A stretch of DNA of 64,000 nucleotides from DAOTXS01 sp034435055 (GTDB taxonomy: Bacteria > Chloroflexota > Anaerolineae > UBA4142): positions 59,793 to 123,792 of the forward strand of contig DAOTXS010000065.1 of assembly GCA_034435055.1 (NCBI GenBank). Direction: 5' to 3'. The stretch's first letter is position 1, and each line of letters begins with the position of its first letter. Both the position numbers and the translations under genes were made by a program. The notes below the pieces were generated by a model. The model did no database searches. It was not told where the DNA came from and was given only the letters and a program-made list of their open reading frames with translations. Shown piece by piece: positions 41,523 to 49,729 of the stretch.

Positions 41523-42659
41523 TTATCCAACCAAAGTGTCTTGACCAATTCTCGGCAACGCGTACACCGGTCGCCAACCCGGACTCATTGGTTCTTTGAC
41601 GTACGCTTCCATTTCTTCTTTCGTGCGGAGCGTGACCTCTTCAATCGGTGGAAGTTTGCCAGCCGGAAATGCTTTGAGAATATCATCGTTTACCATCGTG
41701 AGATAGCGCAGAATCGCGGCAAGTGGCCGCAACGCTTTGCGCGCATCGCCGCTCCGCGCTTTACCCACGACACCTTCCGGCGTGCCGGCAATTTCAATCG
41801 GAAAATGTCCTTCACCTTCCGACCACCGATGCGGTCGTCCAAACGGATCGACCGATTTATCGAAATGACCTTCGGGCAAATAGCCACGCGCCTCGGTATC
41901 GACCGCGTATTTCATATCGACCATATCGGGGAAGAGATACAACGACAGCGAGGTTTCCGATTCGTCGGCGTGGACAAAGTTGGTGTCCCAGCCACCACCG
42001 CGTTCTTTCGTGCGGAACATTTCGCGTACGCCGCGATGCCAATCGAGCACTTGGAAAATGCCGGGAAGTTGAAAGCGTTTTTGAAATTCTTGAATTGCCG
42101 ATTCGAGCACCCACAATTGTCCATGATTGTTGATGATGACCTGTTTGCGGAAGCCATCGTTCCACAAACCCAGCATCACATCGATCATCAATTCGCGCAC
42201 GACGGTCTCGCGCACGACGACGGTGCCGGGCATGCCGAGATGATGGTACGGATGTGCGCCGTAATTGAGCGGTGGCAAAGCCAGGTTCACATGCCCGTCA
42301 CGATGCTTTTCCGTGTAGCGGCGGACGCCTTCGCAAATCATCGACACAAACAAAGTGTCGTCCGCGCTCGGCAAATGATCGCCGTGCAATTCCGTGCAGC
42401 CGACCGGGATAAAGACCACATCGTTCTTGCGCCGATTCTCGACGACCTTCCAACGCGGCGTCGTTTGAATGTACGCGCCGGGTTTGCCCCATTCGACGCC
42501 GGGCGCCGGGAAACCGTACTCGGCGAGGACTGCTTTCAATTGGTCGTCGTTCATATCCCAGATTTCTTTTTTCATCCGACCAACGGCATTGTCTTCAAAC
42601 CACAAGTCGGGTTGGTCTGTAGGAATCAGCCCTTTGGGGGCAGGAGTGATAGATGACAT
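41523..42659 (-). CDS. iolN: Diketo-inositol hydrolase-like protein (creatininase superfamily)
   Basis: In T. maritima IolN (TM0413) hydrolyses the product of IolM to 5-keto-L-gluconate. The 378-residue protein belongs to the creatininase superfamily, with metal-binding motifs GCTELHGDHLPSADDTLF (Glu, His, Asp), NYGAHPYHHLGMPGT, INNHGQ and HADESETSLSLYLFPDMV. An N-terminal extension of about 65 residues precedes the fold. AGGAGG lies just before the ATG at 42659. Its place between iolO and iolI, with iolG and iolM in the same regulon, supports the call. Confidence 0.85.
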   Translation of the reverse strand: MSSITPAPKGLIPTDQPDLWFEDNAVGRMKKEIWDMNDDQLKAVLAEYGFPAPGVEWGKPGAYIQTTPRWKVVENRRKNDVVFIPVGCTELHGDHLPSADDTLFVSMICEGVRRYTEKHRDGHVNLALPPLNYGAHPYHHLGMPGTVVVRETVVRELMIDVMLGLWNDGFRKQVIINNHGQLWVLESAIQEFQKRFQLPGIFQVLDWHRGVREMFRTKERGGGWDTNFVHADESETSLSLYLFPDMVDMKYAVDTEARGYLPEGHFDKSVDPFGRPHRWSEGEGHFPIEIAGTPEGVVGKARSGDARKALRPLAAILRYLTMVNDDILKAFPAGKLPPIEEVTLRTKEEMEAYVKEPMSPGWRPVYALPRIGQDTLVG

Positions 42660-42685
42660 ATTACCTCCTAGTATTTTTCGATTGC

Positions 42686-42735
42686 CGATTTTCAATTTGC
42701 AATTTCATTAATCGGAAATTGCAAATTGAAAATCG
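42686..42735. repeat. Perfect 21-bp hairpin between iolI and iolN
   Basis: The arm at 42686-42706 (begins CGATTTTCAATTTGC) is perfectly complementary to 42715-42735, with an 8-base loop. The arm itself is built of ATTT-type words. It is AT-rich and lacks a distinct T-run beyond the stem, so it may be a processing or attenuation element. Confidence 0.9.
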
Positions 42736-42742
42736 AAAATTT

Positions 42743-43555
42743 CTACATACCTAAAACTCTTTTCGATTTATCAAGCGCTTCTTTCGCCACGCTTGCTGGG
42801 TCGCGTTGCCAGTACTCGGGGCGAAAAATTTCGACGGAGGCGACGCCGTCAAAGCCGGTCGCACGCACCGCGTCGATAATTTCTTTCAATGGAATCACAC
42901 CGTCGCCGGGGAACAAGCGATTTGCATCCTCGATCTTTTCTTTCGGCATCGACTCGACATCGTTGATGTGAAAGACGGCGAGTTTCTTTGCGTCGATCTG
43001 TCTGATCGATTCCCGCGTCGAACCGCCGGCAAAAAAGTGGCACGTATCGATGACCATACCGACGCCGGGCAAATCGATTGTGGTAACAATTTCCCATGCT
43101 TGTGCGACGGTGCGAACCGCGCACCACGGAAATCCTAGAAACTCGAAGGCGAGTTTGACACCAAGCGGCGCGGCGACATCGTGCATCGCGCGCAAAGCGT
43201 CGATGGTGTCGTTGCGGATTTGCGACCACGTTGCGGCGGCGGGCGCGGCGCCCGGCACGACGATGATCCATGGACAGGCGAGTTGTTGACACCACACACT
43301 AATTTCTTTTGTGCGAGCGATGACCTTTTGGCGTTGTCCCGTCACATTGATTTGTTCGATAGAGTTGATCGCGTGTGTTTCCAAATTCGATGCGTCGATC
43401 AATCGTCGCGCGTCTGTGAGTGAATGTGTTTGCAAATACTTGTCGAGTTTGGTTGCGGTGATTTCCAGGACATCGAAGCCGGCTTGACTCGCAATCTGCA
43501 CATCGGTTTCAAAGGGGCTGGTCATCGTGGTTGCGCCATTGTAACCTAATTTCAT
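42743..43555 (-). CDS. iolI: Inosose isomerase-like TIM-barrel protein
   Basis: IolI of Bacillus subtilis interconverts inosose isomers (2-keto-myo-inositol and 1-keto-D-chiro-inositol). This 270-residue protein follows it closely from memory: MKLGYNGATT at the start, YLQTHSLTDARRLIDAS, GVKLAFEFLGFPWCAVRT, VGMVIDTCHFFAGGS, VFHINDVE, RLFPGDGVIPL and VASVEIFRPEYW. The metal ligands Glu, Asp, His and Glu of the barrel are present. GGAG precedes the ATG. It is the first gene of the long leftward unit and has the operator in its promoter. Confidence 0.87.
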   Translation of the reverse strand: MKLGYNGATTMTSPFETDVQIASQAGFDVLEITATKLDKYLQTHSLTDARRLIDASNLETHAINSIEQINVTGQRQKVIARTKEISVWCQQLACPWIIVVPGAAPAAATWSQIRNDTIDALRAMHDVAAPLGVKLAFEFLGFPWCAVRTVAQAWEIVTTIDLPGVGMVIDTCHFFAGGSTRESIRQIDAKKLAVFHINDVESMPKEKIEDANRLFPGDGVIPLKEIIDAVRATGFDGVASVEIFRPEYWQRDPASVAKEALDKSKRVLGM

Positions 43556-43575
43556 CGTTGCTCCATTCTAAAGTC

Positions 43576-43614
43576 AGCATATCACAAAAGGCGAATTCGT
43601 GCAAACGTGTGCAA
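43576..43614 (-). promoter_or_regulatory. iolI promoter with LacI-type operator
   Basis: On the minus strand TTGCAC (43599-43604) and TATGCT (43576-43581) are 17 bases apart. The operator TTGCACACGTTTGCAC (43599-43614) covers the -35 and contains the same 14-base core as the lacI operator. Binding there would block RNA polymerase. Confidence 0.8.
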
Positions 43615-43622
43615 TCGAGAGT

Positions 43623-44201
43623 TTATCGCCTTTTTCTGCCGAACAGCCAGCCAGCGAAAATTAAAGTGCCGATGACTGTCGTCAGCCATGCCCAGCCGCC
43701 TGGGTCGCTTGCGCCACTACCGATTCCATACGGTCGAATGCGAATCACCGGCACATCGCGCGTAGATTCAAGCAATCGTTCATCCGAAACGATGCGCGGA
43801 TCGTAGCCGTAAAAAAAGCCGGCGAACCCAGCGTTGATCAAAACGCGGCGCAACATTCGCAGGCGTTCGCCGGCATCGGTAACTTGTTCTGCGACGCCGG
43901 CAATCGCGCCGCCGGGCATCATCGCTTCGATGTTGGGATGGACGAGCAAGTTGCGGTACCAATCGGAAATCGTACCAAACCCGGCAAGGCAGTACACATT
44001 TCCATTTTCGATGGCGTAGTTCACTGGCGTGTATCGCATCTTGCCGGTTTTCCGTCCGATGACCTTCAAGACCATGATGTATCCGCCGAACGGCGAACCG
44101 ATCCACGGACCCAAGCCAAGCCGAAACATCGGCACCATGAAAAATTTGTTGAGGTAGAAAAAGACGCGCCGCAATTTTTGCTCGAGGTGTGTCGTATCCA
44201 T
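43623..44201 (-). CDS. Deazaflavin (F420)-dependent nitroreductase-family protein
   Basis: The 192-residue protein fits the DUF385/Ddn split-barrel family, which binds deazaflavin F420 or related flavins: VLKVIGRKTGKMRYTPVNYA, YCLAGFGTISDWYRNLLVHP and a C-terminal membrane helix (about 170-188). It is a probable membrane-attached reductase. GGGGAGG precedes the ATG at 44201. It is transcribed leftward just upstream of the iolI operator, but the gap and promoter suggest a separate unit. The F420 link is a family inference. Confidence 0.82.
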   Translation of the reverse strand: MDTTHLEQKLRRVFFYLNKFFMVPMFRLGLGPWIGSPFGGYIMVLKVIGRKTGKMRYTPVNYAIENGNVYCLAGFGTISDWYRNLLVHPNIEAMMPGGAIAGVAEQVTDAGERLRMLRRVLINAGFAGFFYGYDPRIVSDERLLESTRDVPVIRIRPYGIGSGASDPGGWAWLTTVIGTLIFAGWLFGRKRR

Positions 44202-44231
44202 TTGCAAGGTCCTCCCCAATCAAAGTATAAT
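44202..44231 (+). promoter_or_regulatory. Promoter of the third deoxynucleoside kinase gene
   Basis: TTGCAA (44202-44207) and TATAAT (44226-44231) are 18 bases apart, just outside the divergent reductase start. Confidence 0.65.
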
Positions 44232-44267
44232 CATAATGGACTCGCTTGCAACACAGAAAGGATTCCG

Positions 44268-44912
44268 ATGGCAAAACATTTTGTGCTCGTCGCCGGCAAC
44301 ATTGGTAGCGGCAAGACTTCATTGACGGAACGCATCGGCGCGCGGTTGGGGTGGCGCACCGCGTTTGAATCGGTTGCTGATAATCCGTACCTCGCCGAGT
44401 TTTATGCCGATATGCGCGCGTGGTCATTTCACCTCCAAGTCTTTTTTCTGGGACATCGCGCGCAACAACATCTCGCGCTGGCAAACGCGCCGGTATCGGC
44501 GATTGCCGACCGCAGTATTTACGAGGATGCATTTATCTTTGCGCGCGCGTTGCGGCATCTAGGTAATTTGAACGAACGTGATTACGCCGCTTATCGCGCG
44601 GTGTTCGATCTGGTAATCGCCGGTTTGCCCAAGCCGGACTTGTTGCTCTATTTGCGCGCGCCGGTCAATGTGCTGATGGAACGGATCAACGCGCGCGGCA
44701 GAAACATCGAAAATAAAATCGGCGCTGATTATCTGTCGCTTCTCGGTTCCTTTTACGAAGATTGGATGCGGACTTTTGACCTGTGCCCGGTTTTGACCAT
44801 CCCCAGTCAAAATCTTGATTTCGTGAACAAGCCAAAGCACCTCGACATTGTCGTGCAAAAAATTCAGGACAAACTTGCCGGGAAGGAAGATGTAGTGTTT
44901 CCGGAAGAGTGA
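44268..44912 (+). CDS. Deoxynucleoside kinase, dAK/dCK-like, second copy
   Basis: The 214-residue kinase has the P-loop AGNIGSGKTS, DNPYLAEFYADMRAWSFH, the DRS motif (ADRSIYEDAFIFAR) and the lid RINARGRNIENKI. It is clearly a paralog of the product of 11697-12332. Here it stands alone, with its own promoter and without a dGK-like partner. The ATG at 44268 follows AAAGGA. It adds to deoxynucleotide salvage; specificity may differ between the copies. Confidence 0.87.
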   Translation: MAKHFVLVAGNIGSGKTSLTERIGARLGWRTAFESVADNPYLAEFYADMRAWSFHLQVFFLGHRAQQHLALANAPVSAIADRSIYEDAFIFARALRHLGNLNERDYAAYRAVFDLVIAGLPKPDLLLYLRAPVNVLMERINARGRNIENKIGADYLSLLGSFYEDWMRTFDLCPVLTIPSQNLDFVNKPKHLDIVVQKIQDKLAGKEDVVFPEE

Positions 44913-44924
44913 ATTAGACGCGGA

Positions 44925-45046
44925 CGCGCGCGGACAAGAAAGGGTAAAAACATTTCCTAAAGCATTCGATTGCGACAGAAAAGTATCGATGACTTGATTC
45001 CCAAGTAAGAATTTTTCCGCGTTCATCCGCGCGCGTCCGCGTCCTA
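44925..45046. repeat. Long-range 18-bp inverted repeat of GACGCGG words
   Basis: GACGCGGACGCGCGCGGA near 44927 has its exact complement near 45027-45044, with about 80 bases between. Both arms are made of repeated GCGGAC words. It lies between the kinase gene and the gcv terminator. Confidence 0.7.
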
Positions 45047-45081
45047 AACAAAGAGCCACGATGATTTCTCATCGCGGCTCT
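45045..45081 (-). terminator. Terminator of the glycine cleavage operon
   Basis: On the minus strand a 13-bp stem (AGAGCCGCGATGA / TCATCGTGGCTCT, one G-T pair) with a GAAA loop is followed by TTGTTT. Confidence 0.85.
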
Positions 45082-45102
45082 CTAATTTCCAGCGTCAAAC
45101 TT

Positions 45103-46557
45103 TTAACCTTTGTAACACAACACCGGCTCGCGCGCGGCTTTGACATCATCCAGTCGCGTGACCGGCGCGGTGTGCGGCGCCTCCTTGACCAACTGTGGAT
45201 TCACTTCGGCTTCTTTTGCAATCGCGAGCAACGCGTCCGCAAATTCGTCGAGCGATTCTTTCGATTGCGTTTCGGTCGGCTCGATCATGATGCATTCCGG
45301 CACGGTGAGCGGAAAGTAAATCGTCGGTGGATAGAATCCATAATCCTGAATACGTTTGGCGATGTCAAGCGTATGTACGCCATACTTTTCGACGAACGGT
45401 GTGCCCGTCAGCACAAACTCGTGTTTGCACACGCGATTGCCGAACGGCGCTTGGTACACATTTTTCAATCGCGCCAGTAAATAGTTGGCGTTGATGACCG
45501 CGTTCTCCGCGATTTCGGCGAGATGTTCTCTGCCGAAAGATCGAATGTAGACGTACGCGCGGACAAGCGCGAGGAAATTGCCGTAGAACGATTTCACACG
45601 CCCAATCGATTTCTTGGGCGTGGCAAATTCATAACGCTTGCCATTTTTCACGACGATGGGTGCTGGCAAGAATTGTGCTAGGTCGGGACGCACCATCACC
45701 GCGCCCGCGCCGGGTCCGCCGCCGCCGTGTGGCACGCTGAAGGTCTTGTGCAAGTTGCTGTGAAGCACATCGATTCCCAGGTCGCCCGGGCGCGCGACGC
45801 CGACAATCGCGTTGAGGTTCGCGCCGTCGCCGTAGACCAAGCCGCCGGCATCGTGGATGATTTGGCACACTTCTTGGATGTGTTCTTCGAACAAGCCGAG
45901 TGTGTTTGGATTCGTGATCATCAAGCCGACGGTTTCGTTATCTGCGTGTTTGCGCAAGTCGTCCAGATCAACATTCCCGCGCGCATCCGATTTGATTTGC
46001 ACGATTTTGTATCCGCTCATCGAACCGGTCGCAGGATTGGTGCCATGGGCAGAATCCGGCACGAGGACTTTATTGCGTTTTGTATCGCCACGTGCCAGAT
46101 GATACGCGCGAATGATCAGAATGCCAACGAGTTCGCCTTGCGCGCCGGCGGCGGGCTGGAGGATTACGCCGGGCAAGCCGCAGATTTCGCCGAGCATCGT
46201 TTGCAGTTCGTACATCATTTGCAACGCGCCTTGCGCATCATCGACGCTGACGTACGGATGTACCGACGTAAAGCCGGGAATCTTGACGGCTTCTTCGTTG
46301 ATCTTGGGGTTGTACTTCATCGTGCACGAGCCGAGTGGATAGATGCCGAGATCGACGCAGTAATTTTTCTGCGACAGTCGTGTGAAATGCCGGACGACAT
46401 CGACCTCAGCAACCTCCGGTAATTTGAGATCGCTACGCATTAGGTGATTCGGTAATTGGGTGAGTGGCACATCGCATTCCGGCAATTGCGCGCCGGTGCG
46501 TTCGGGTGCGCCGAGTTCGTAAATTAAGGGTTCGGGTTTATTGGCAACGATTGTCAT
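45103..46557 (-). CDS. gcvPB: Glycine dehydrogenase (decarboxylating) subunit 2
   Basis: GcvPB and GcvPA together form the P protein, which decarboxylates glycine and loads aminomethyl onto the lipoyl group of GcvH. The 484-residue protein carries the pyridoxal-phosphate Lys in SNLHKTFSVPHGGGGPG, and typical parts LGSCTMKYNPKINE, VPDSAHGTNPATG and GDGANLNAIVG. The length is normal. GGGAG precedes the ATG. It is last in the gcv operon. Confidence 0.97.
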   Translation of the reverse strand: MTIVANKPEPLIYELGAPERTGAQLPECDVPLTQLPNHLMRSDLKLPEVAEVDVVRHFTRLSQKNYCVDLGIYPLGSCTMKYNPKINEEAVKIPGFTSVHPYVSVDDAQGALQMMYELQTMLGEICGLPGVILQPAAGAQGELVGILIIRAYHLARGDTKRNKVLVPDSAHGTNPATGSMSGYKIVQIKSDARGNVDLDDLRKHADNETVGLMITNPNTLGLFEEHIQEVCQIIHDAGGLVYGDGANLNAIVGVARPGDLGIDVLHSNLHKTFSVPHGGGGPGAGAVMVRPDLAQFLPAPIVVKNGKRYEFATPKKSIGRVKSFYGNFLALVRAYVYIRSFGREHLAEIAENAVINANYLLARLKNVYQAPFGNRVCKHEFVLTGTPFVEKYGVHTLDIAKRIQDYGFYPPTIYFPLTVPECIMIEPTETQSKESLDEFADALLAIAKEAEVNPQLVKEAPHTAPVTRLDDVKAAREPVLCYKG

Positions 46558-46612
46558 AGGTCATCTCCCATAAACGGAATACGCAATACGTGTTGCGCGA
46601 TTCGTGGTCCGT

Positions 46613-47971
46613 TCATTTGCGTCTCCGTGGTTTGATTACCCCAAGTGCTTTGACCAACGCATCAATCTGCTCTTTGGTATTCATCTCGGTTACCGCGACC
46701 AACATCGCGTTCCCCAGATGCGGATAATCCTTCGATAAATCATACCCGCCGATGATGCCTTGTTCACGTAGCGCGGCGTTGATCTCTTTGACCGGGCGCG
46801 GACATTCAACGACGAATTCGTTGAAGAATTCCTTTTTCAAATCCACGCGATAGCCAACGATGTTGTTGATCTTGCGCGCGGCGTAATGCGCTTTGTGATA
46901 GCACAGTTCTGCAACTTGGCGCAAGCCGGTTTTGCCCAGCGTCGCCAAGTACACCGATGCGGCGAGCGCGCACAACGCTTGGTTCGTGCAGATATTCGAG
47001 GTGGCTTTTTCGCGGCGGATGTGTTGCTCACGCGCTTGAAGTGTGAGCGTGAATCCGCGCCGCCCTTTTGTGTCCGTCGTTTGTCCCACCAACCGCCCCG
47101 CCATCCGGCGCAAGAATTGATTCTTCGTCGCAAAGATTCCCAGGTACGGTCCGCCAAACGCAATTGGATTGCCCAGCGATTGTCCTTCGCCGACGACGAC
47201 ATCCGCACCGTACGCGCCGGGGGCTTGGTACATTCCGAGCGCAATCGGATACGCGGCGACGATGAAAAGCGCGCCGGCGGCGTGGACACGATCGGCGTAC
47301 GGTTTTAGGTCGCGCACCTGACCCAGGAAATCCGGATTCGCCACGATGACGCACGCGGTCTTGTCATCCAGATGTTTTTCGATCATTTGCTCAAACGTTT
47401 TGCTTGTATCTTCATCACCGACGATTTCGATGCCTTGCCCGGCAAGGTACGTGCGAATCGTCGCGCGATATTCCGGGTGAAGCGTCGGACAGACGAGAAC
47501 TTTGTTGCGACCCGGCAATTGATTAATCGCCAGGATCGCGCCTTCGGCTGCTGCGGTCGCGCCGTCGTAATGCGATGCATTCGCCGCGTCCATGCCGGTC
47601 AACGCGCAGATCATCGATTGATATTCGAAAATTGTTTGCAGTGTGCCTTGACTAATTTCGGCTTGGTATGGTGTATACGCGGTGTAGAATTCGGAACGAA
47701 AAACGAGATGCGGCACCGTTGCCGGGATGAAATGATGGTACGCGCCCGCGCCAAGAAACGACGCGTGCTCGTTCACGTTCGCATTCTTTGCCGCCATCGC
47801 GTTGAGTTCGCGCATCAAATCGAGTTCCGGCATCGCTTTGGGCAAATTGATTTTGGGATAAAGCGAATCCGCCGGAATATCGACGAACAAATCTTTCACC
47901 GACGACACGCCGATACTTTTGAGCATCGCCGCGCGGTCGGCGTCGGTGTTGGGAATGAATCGATGAGCCAT
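46613..47971 (-). CDS. gcvPA: Glycine dehydrogenase (decarboxylating) subunit 1
   Basis: The 452-residue protein pairs with GcvPB. It shows FLGAGAYHHFIPATV, YTPYQAEISQGTLQTIFEYQ, DAANASHYDGATAAAEG and RGFTLTLQAREQHIRREKATSNICTNQA-type segments near the C-terminal half. It lacks the cofactor Lys, as expected for the A subunit. The ATG at 47971 follows GAGG; the earlier start at 47995 falls in the word repeat upstream. It is separated from gcvPB by 55 bases with a short word-like repeat (ACGGAATACGCAATACG). Confidence 0.97.
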   Translation of the reverse strand: MAHRFIPNTDADRAAMLKSIGVSSVKDLFVDIPADSLYPKINLPKAMPELDLMRELNAMAAKNANVNEHASFLGAGAYHHFIPATVPHLVFRSEFYTAYTPYQAEISQGTLQTIFEYQSMICALTGMDAANASHYDGATAAAEGAILAINQLPGRNKVLVCPTLHPEYRATIRTYLAGQGIEIVGDEDTSKTFEQMIEKHLDDKTACVIVANPDFLGQVRDLKPYADRVHAAGALFIVAAYPIALGMYQAPGAYGADVVVGEGQSLGNPIAFGGPYLGIFATKNQFLRRMAGRLVGQTTDTKGRRGFTLTLQAREQHIRREKATSNICTNQALCALAASVYLATLGKTGLRQVAELCYHKAHYAARKINNIVGYRVDLKKEFFNEFVVECPRPVKEINAALREQGIIGGYDLSKDYPHLGNAMLVAVTEMNTKEQIDALVKALGVIKPRRRK

Positions 47972-47984
47972 AGTTGCCTCGTGG

Positions 47985-48032
47985 CAACTAGTCAACTAGT
48001 AACTACTGATCGACTAATTGACTAGCTGACTA
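47985..48032. repeat. Word-repeat hairpin (ACTAGTCA) between gcvH and gcvPA
   Basis: CAACTAGTCAACTAGT on the left is mirrored by GACTAGCTGACTAGTG on the right. The words ACTAG and GACTA recur at least six times in 48 bases. It overlaps the gcvH stop by three bases. Confidence 0.75.
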
Positions 48033-48437
48033 GTGAATTTCTCCTGTTTCGATCTTTTTCTGATACGTCGCGGCGTCGAGTAACTTTCCCAAATCGCCGG
48101 GATTGCTGGATTTGATTTTGATCATCCACCCCGCGCCGAATGCGTCTCGATTGACCACCGCCGGATCGGAATTCAGCGCATCGTTGATCGCGACGACTTT
48201 GCCGCTGACCGGCGCGAACAAATCGCTTGCCGCCTTCACCGATTCCACGACGCCGAACGCTTTGCCGGCTTCGACTTCTTTGCCGACCGCCGGCAATTCG
48301 ACGAAGACGACATCGCCGAGTTGATTTTGCGCGTAATCGGACACGCCGACGACAACGACATCGCCTTCGAGTTTTGCCCACTCGTGCGATTCAGCGTACT
48401 TGCGATCATCTTTGTACGTAACTGGTTTGTCTGACAT
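48030..48437 (-). CDS. gcvH: Glycine cleavage system H protein
   Basis: GcvH is the mobile lipoyl carrier of the glycine cleavage system. The 135-residue protein has the lipoyl-Lys motif FGVVESVKAASDLFAPVSG (Lys about residue 67) and the flanking YAQNQLGDVVFVELP. An AAGGAG site precedes the ATG. gcvT is 74 bases upstream. Confidence 0.97.
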   Translation of the reverse strand: MSDKPVTYKDDRKYAESHEWAKLEGDVVVVGVSDYAQNQLGDVVFVELPAVGKEVEAGKAFGVVESVKAASDLFAPVSGKVVAINDALNSDPAVVNRDAFGAGWMIKIKSSNPGDLGKLLDAATYQKKIETGEIH

Positions 48438-48511
48438 AGGTTATCTCCTTGTTTTTGACTTTCGCTTGCCGATTTTCGATTTGCGATTGGGCATCTCTTG
48501 AATCGAAAAAA

Positions 48512-49630
48512 TTATTTGTTCTTTGCTCGATTTGCGTAAAACGGTGTTTTGATTACTTTTGCCTTGAGCAATTTTCCGCGCACGACAATTTCAAACTCTG
48601 TGCCAATCGCGGCGGCTTCCGGCATTACGAATCCCAAGCCGATATTCTTTTTCAACGTCGGCGAGGGCATCCCGGTTGTAACAATGCCGATGGTGCGTCC
48701 GTCTTTTTGAATTTCGTAACCGTTGCGCGCGATGCCGGGATCGATCATCTCAAACCCCACCAACTTTTTGCTTGCGCCTTCTAATTTGCGTTTGAGCAAG
48801 CAATCGCGCCCGATGAACATTTTGTTCAGATCGCATGCCCACGCCAGCCCGGCTTCAATCGGCGTCGTGTGCGCATCGATTTCGTGTCCGTAGAGTGCCA
48901 TCTTTGCTTCAAAGCGGAGCGAGTCGCGCGCGCCCAAGCCAATCGGTTTCACGTCGGCGTCTTTGCCATGTTCGAGAATTGCATCCCATACGTGCTTGCC
49001 ATGCTTGAACGGCACGAACAATTCAAAACCATCCTCGCCGGTGTAGCCGGTGCGCGCGAGCAATCCTTTTTCTTTGCCGATTTTGAATTCGCGCGCGGTA
49101 TGGTACTTGATCTTGCTCAAATCAAACGATTCGATTTTCTGCAAAACCGCTTCGGCTTTGGGTCCCTGAAACGCGAGCATATAATACTTGTCGGACACAT
49201 CTTCGATCTGGACGCGAAAGCCGGCGATGTGCGCACGCATCCATGCCAAATCTTTTTCGCGGTTCGACGCGTTGACGACGACCATATATTTCACTTCGCC
49301 TTTTTTCGCACCGGGAAGTTTGTACACAAACGTGTCGTCGACGCACGTGCCATCCGCGTAACACATCACCGCGTACTTGGCGTCGAACAATTTCATCGTC
49401 GCTAGATCGGCGGTGAGCAAGTATTGCAAAAACGCGAGTGCATCTTTGCCGGTCACATCGACTTGCCCCATGTGATCGATGTCGAATAGACCCGCCGCGT
49501 TACGCACAGCGTTGTGTTCATCAAGGATGCCGGAATATTGCACCGGCATTTCCCACCCGCCAAACTCGACCATCCGCGCGCCGAGCGCAACGTGGGTATC
49601 GTAGAGTGGAGTTCGTTTAAGTTCTGTCAT
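48512..49630 (-). CDS. gcvT: Aminomethyltransferase (glycine cleavage T protein)
   Basis: GcvT moves the one-carbon unit from GcvH to tetrahydrofolate and releases ammonia. The 372-residue protein has FGGWEMPVQYSGILDEHNAV, FDIDHMGQVDVTG, ARTGYTGEDGFELF and the C-terminal GIARNGYEI. The Asp of the folate site (LFDIDHMG region) is present. GGAGAAGCG precedes the ATG. It is the first recognised gcv gene, but a small unknown gene lies between it and the riboswitch. Confidence 0.97.
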   Translation of the reverse strand: MTELKRTPLYDTHVALGARMVEFGGWEMPVQYSGILDEHNAVRNAAGLFDIDHMGQVDVTGKDALAFLQYLLTADLATMKLFDAKYAVMCYADGTCVDDTFVYKLPGAKKGEVKYMVVVNASNREKDLAWMRAHIAGFRVQIEDVSDKYYMLAFQGPKAEAVLQKIESFDLSKIKYHTAREFKIGKEKGLLARTGYTGEDGFELFVPFKHGKHVWDAILEHGKDADVKPIGLGARDSLRFEAKMALYGHEIDAHTTPIEAGLAWACDLNKMFIGRDCLLKRKLEGASKKLVGFEMIDPGIARNGYEIQKDGRTIGIVTTGMPSPTLKKNIGLGFVMPEAAAIGTEFEIVVRGKLLKAKVIKTPFYANRAKNK

Positions 49631-49644
49631 TCGCTTCTCCTTGT

Positions 49645-49723
49645 GTCATTGCGAGGAGCGAAGCGACGAAGCAATCTCTGTGCAACTTGGGGATTGCTTC
49701 GCCCCTACGGGGTTCGCAATGAC
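49645..49723. repeat. Dispersed palindromic repeat, copy B (79 bp, full length)
   Basis: The ends GTCATTGCGA and TCGCAATGAC are perfect inverted repeats. Inside, GAAGCAATC and GATTGCTTC form a second pair, so the whole element folds into one long hairpin. It sits between the unknown riboswitch-controlled gene and gcvT. Confidence 0.85.
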
Positions 49724-49729
49724 GATGCG

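Noticed and set aside
41541..42656. 371-residue frame antisense to iolN
   Set aside because: The sense gene matches a known family end to end; the antisense frame is Arg/Phe-rich and lacks motifs.
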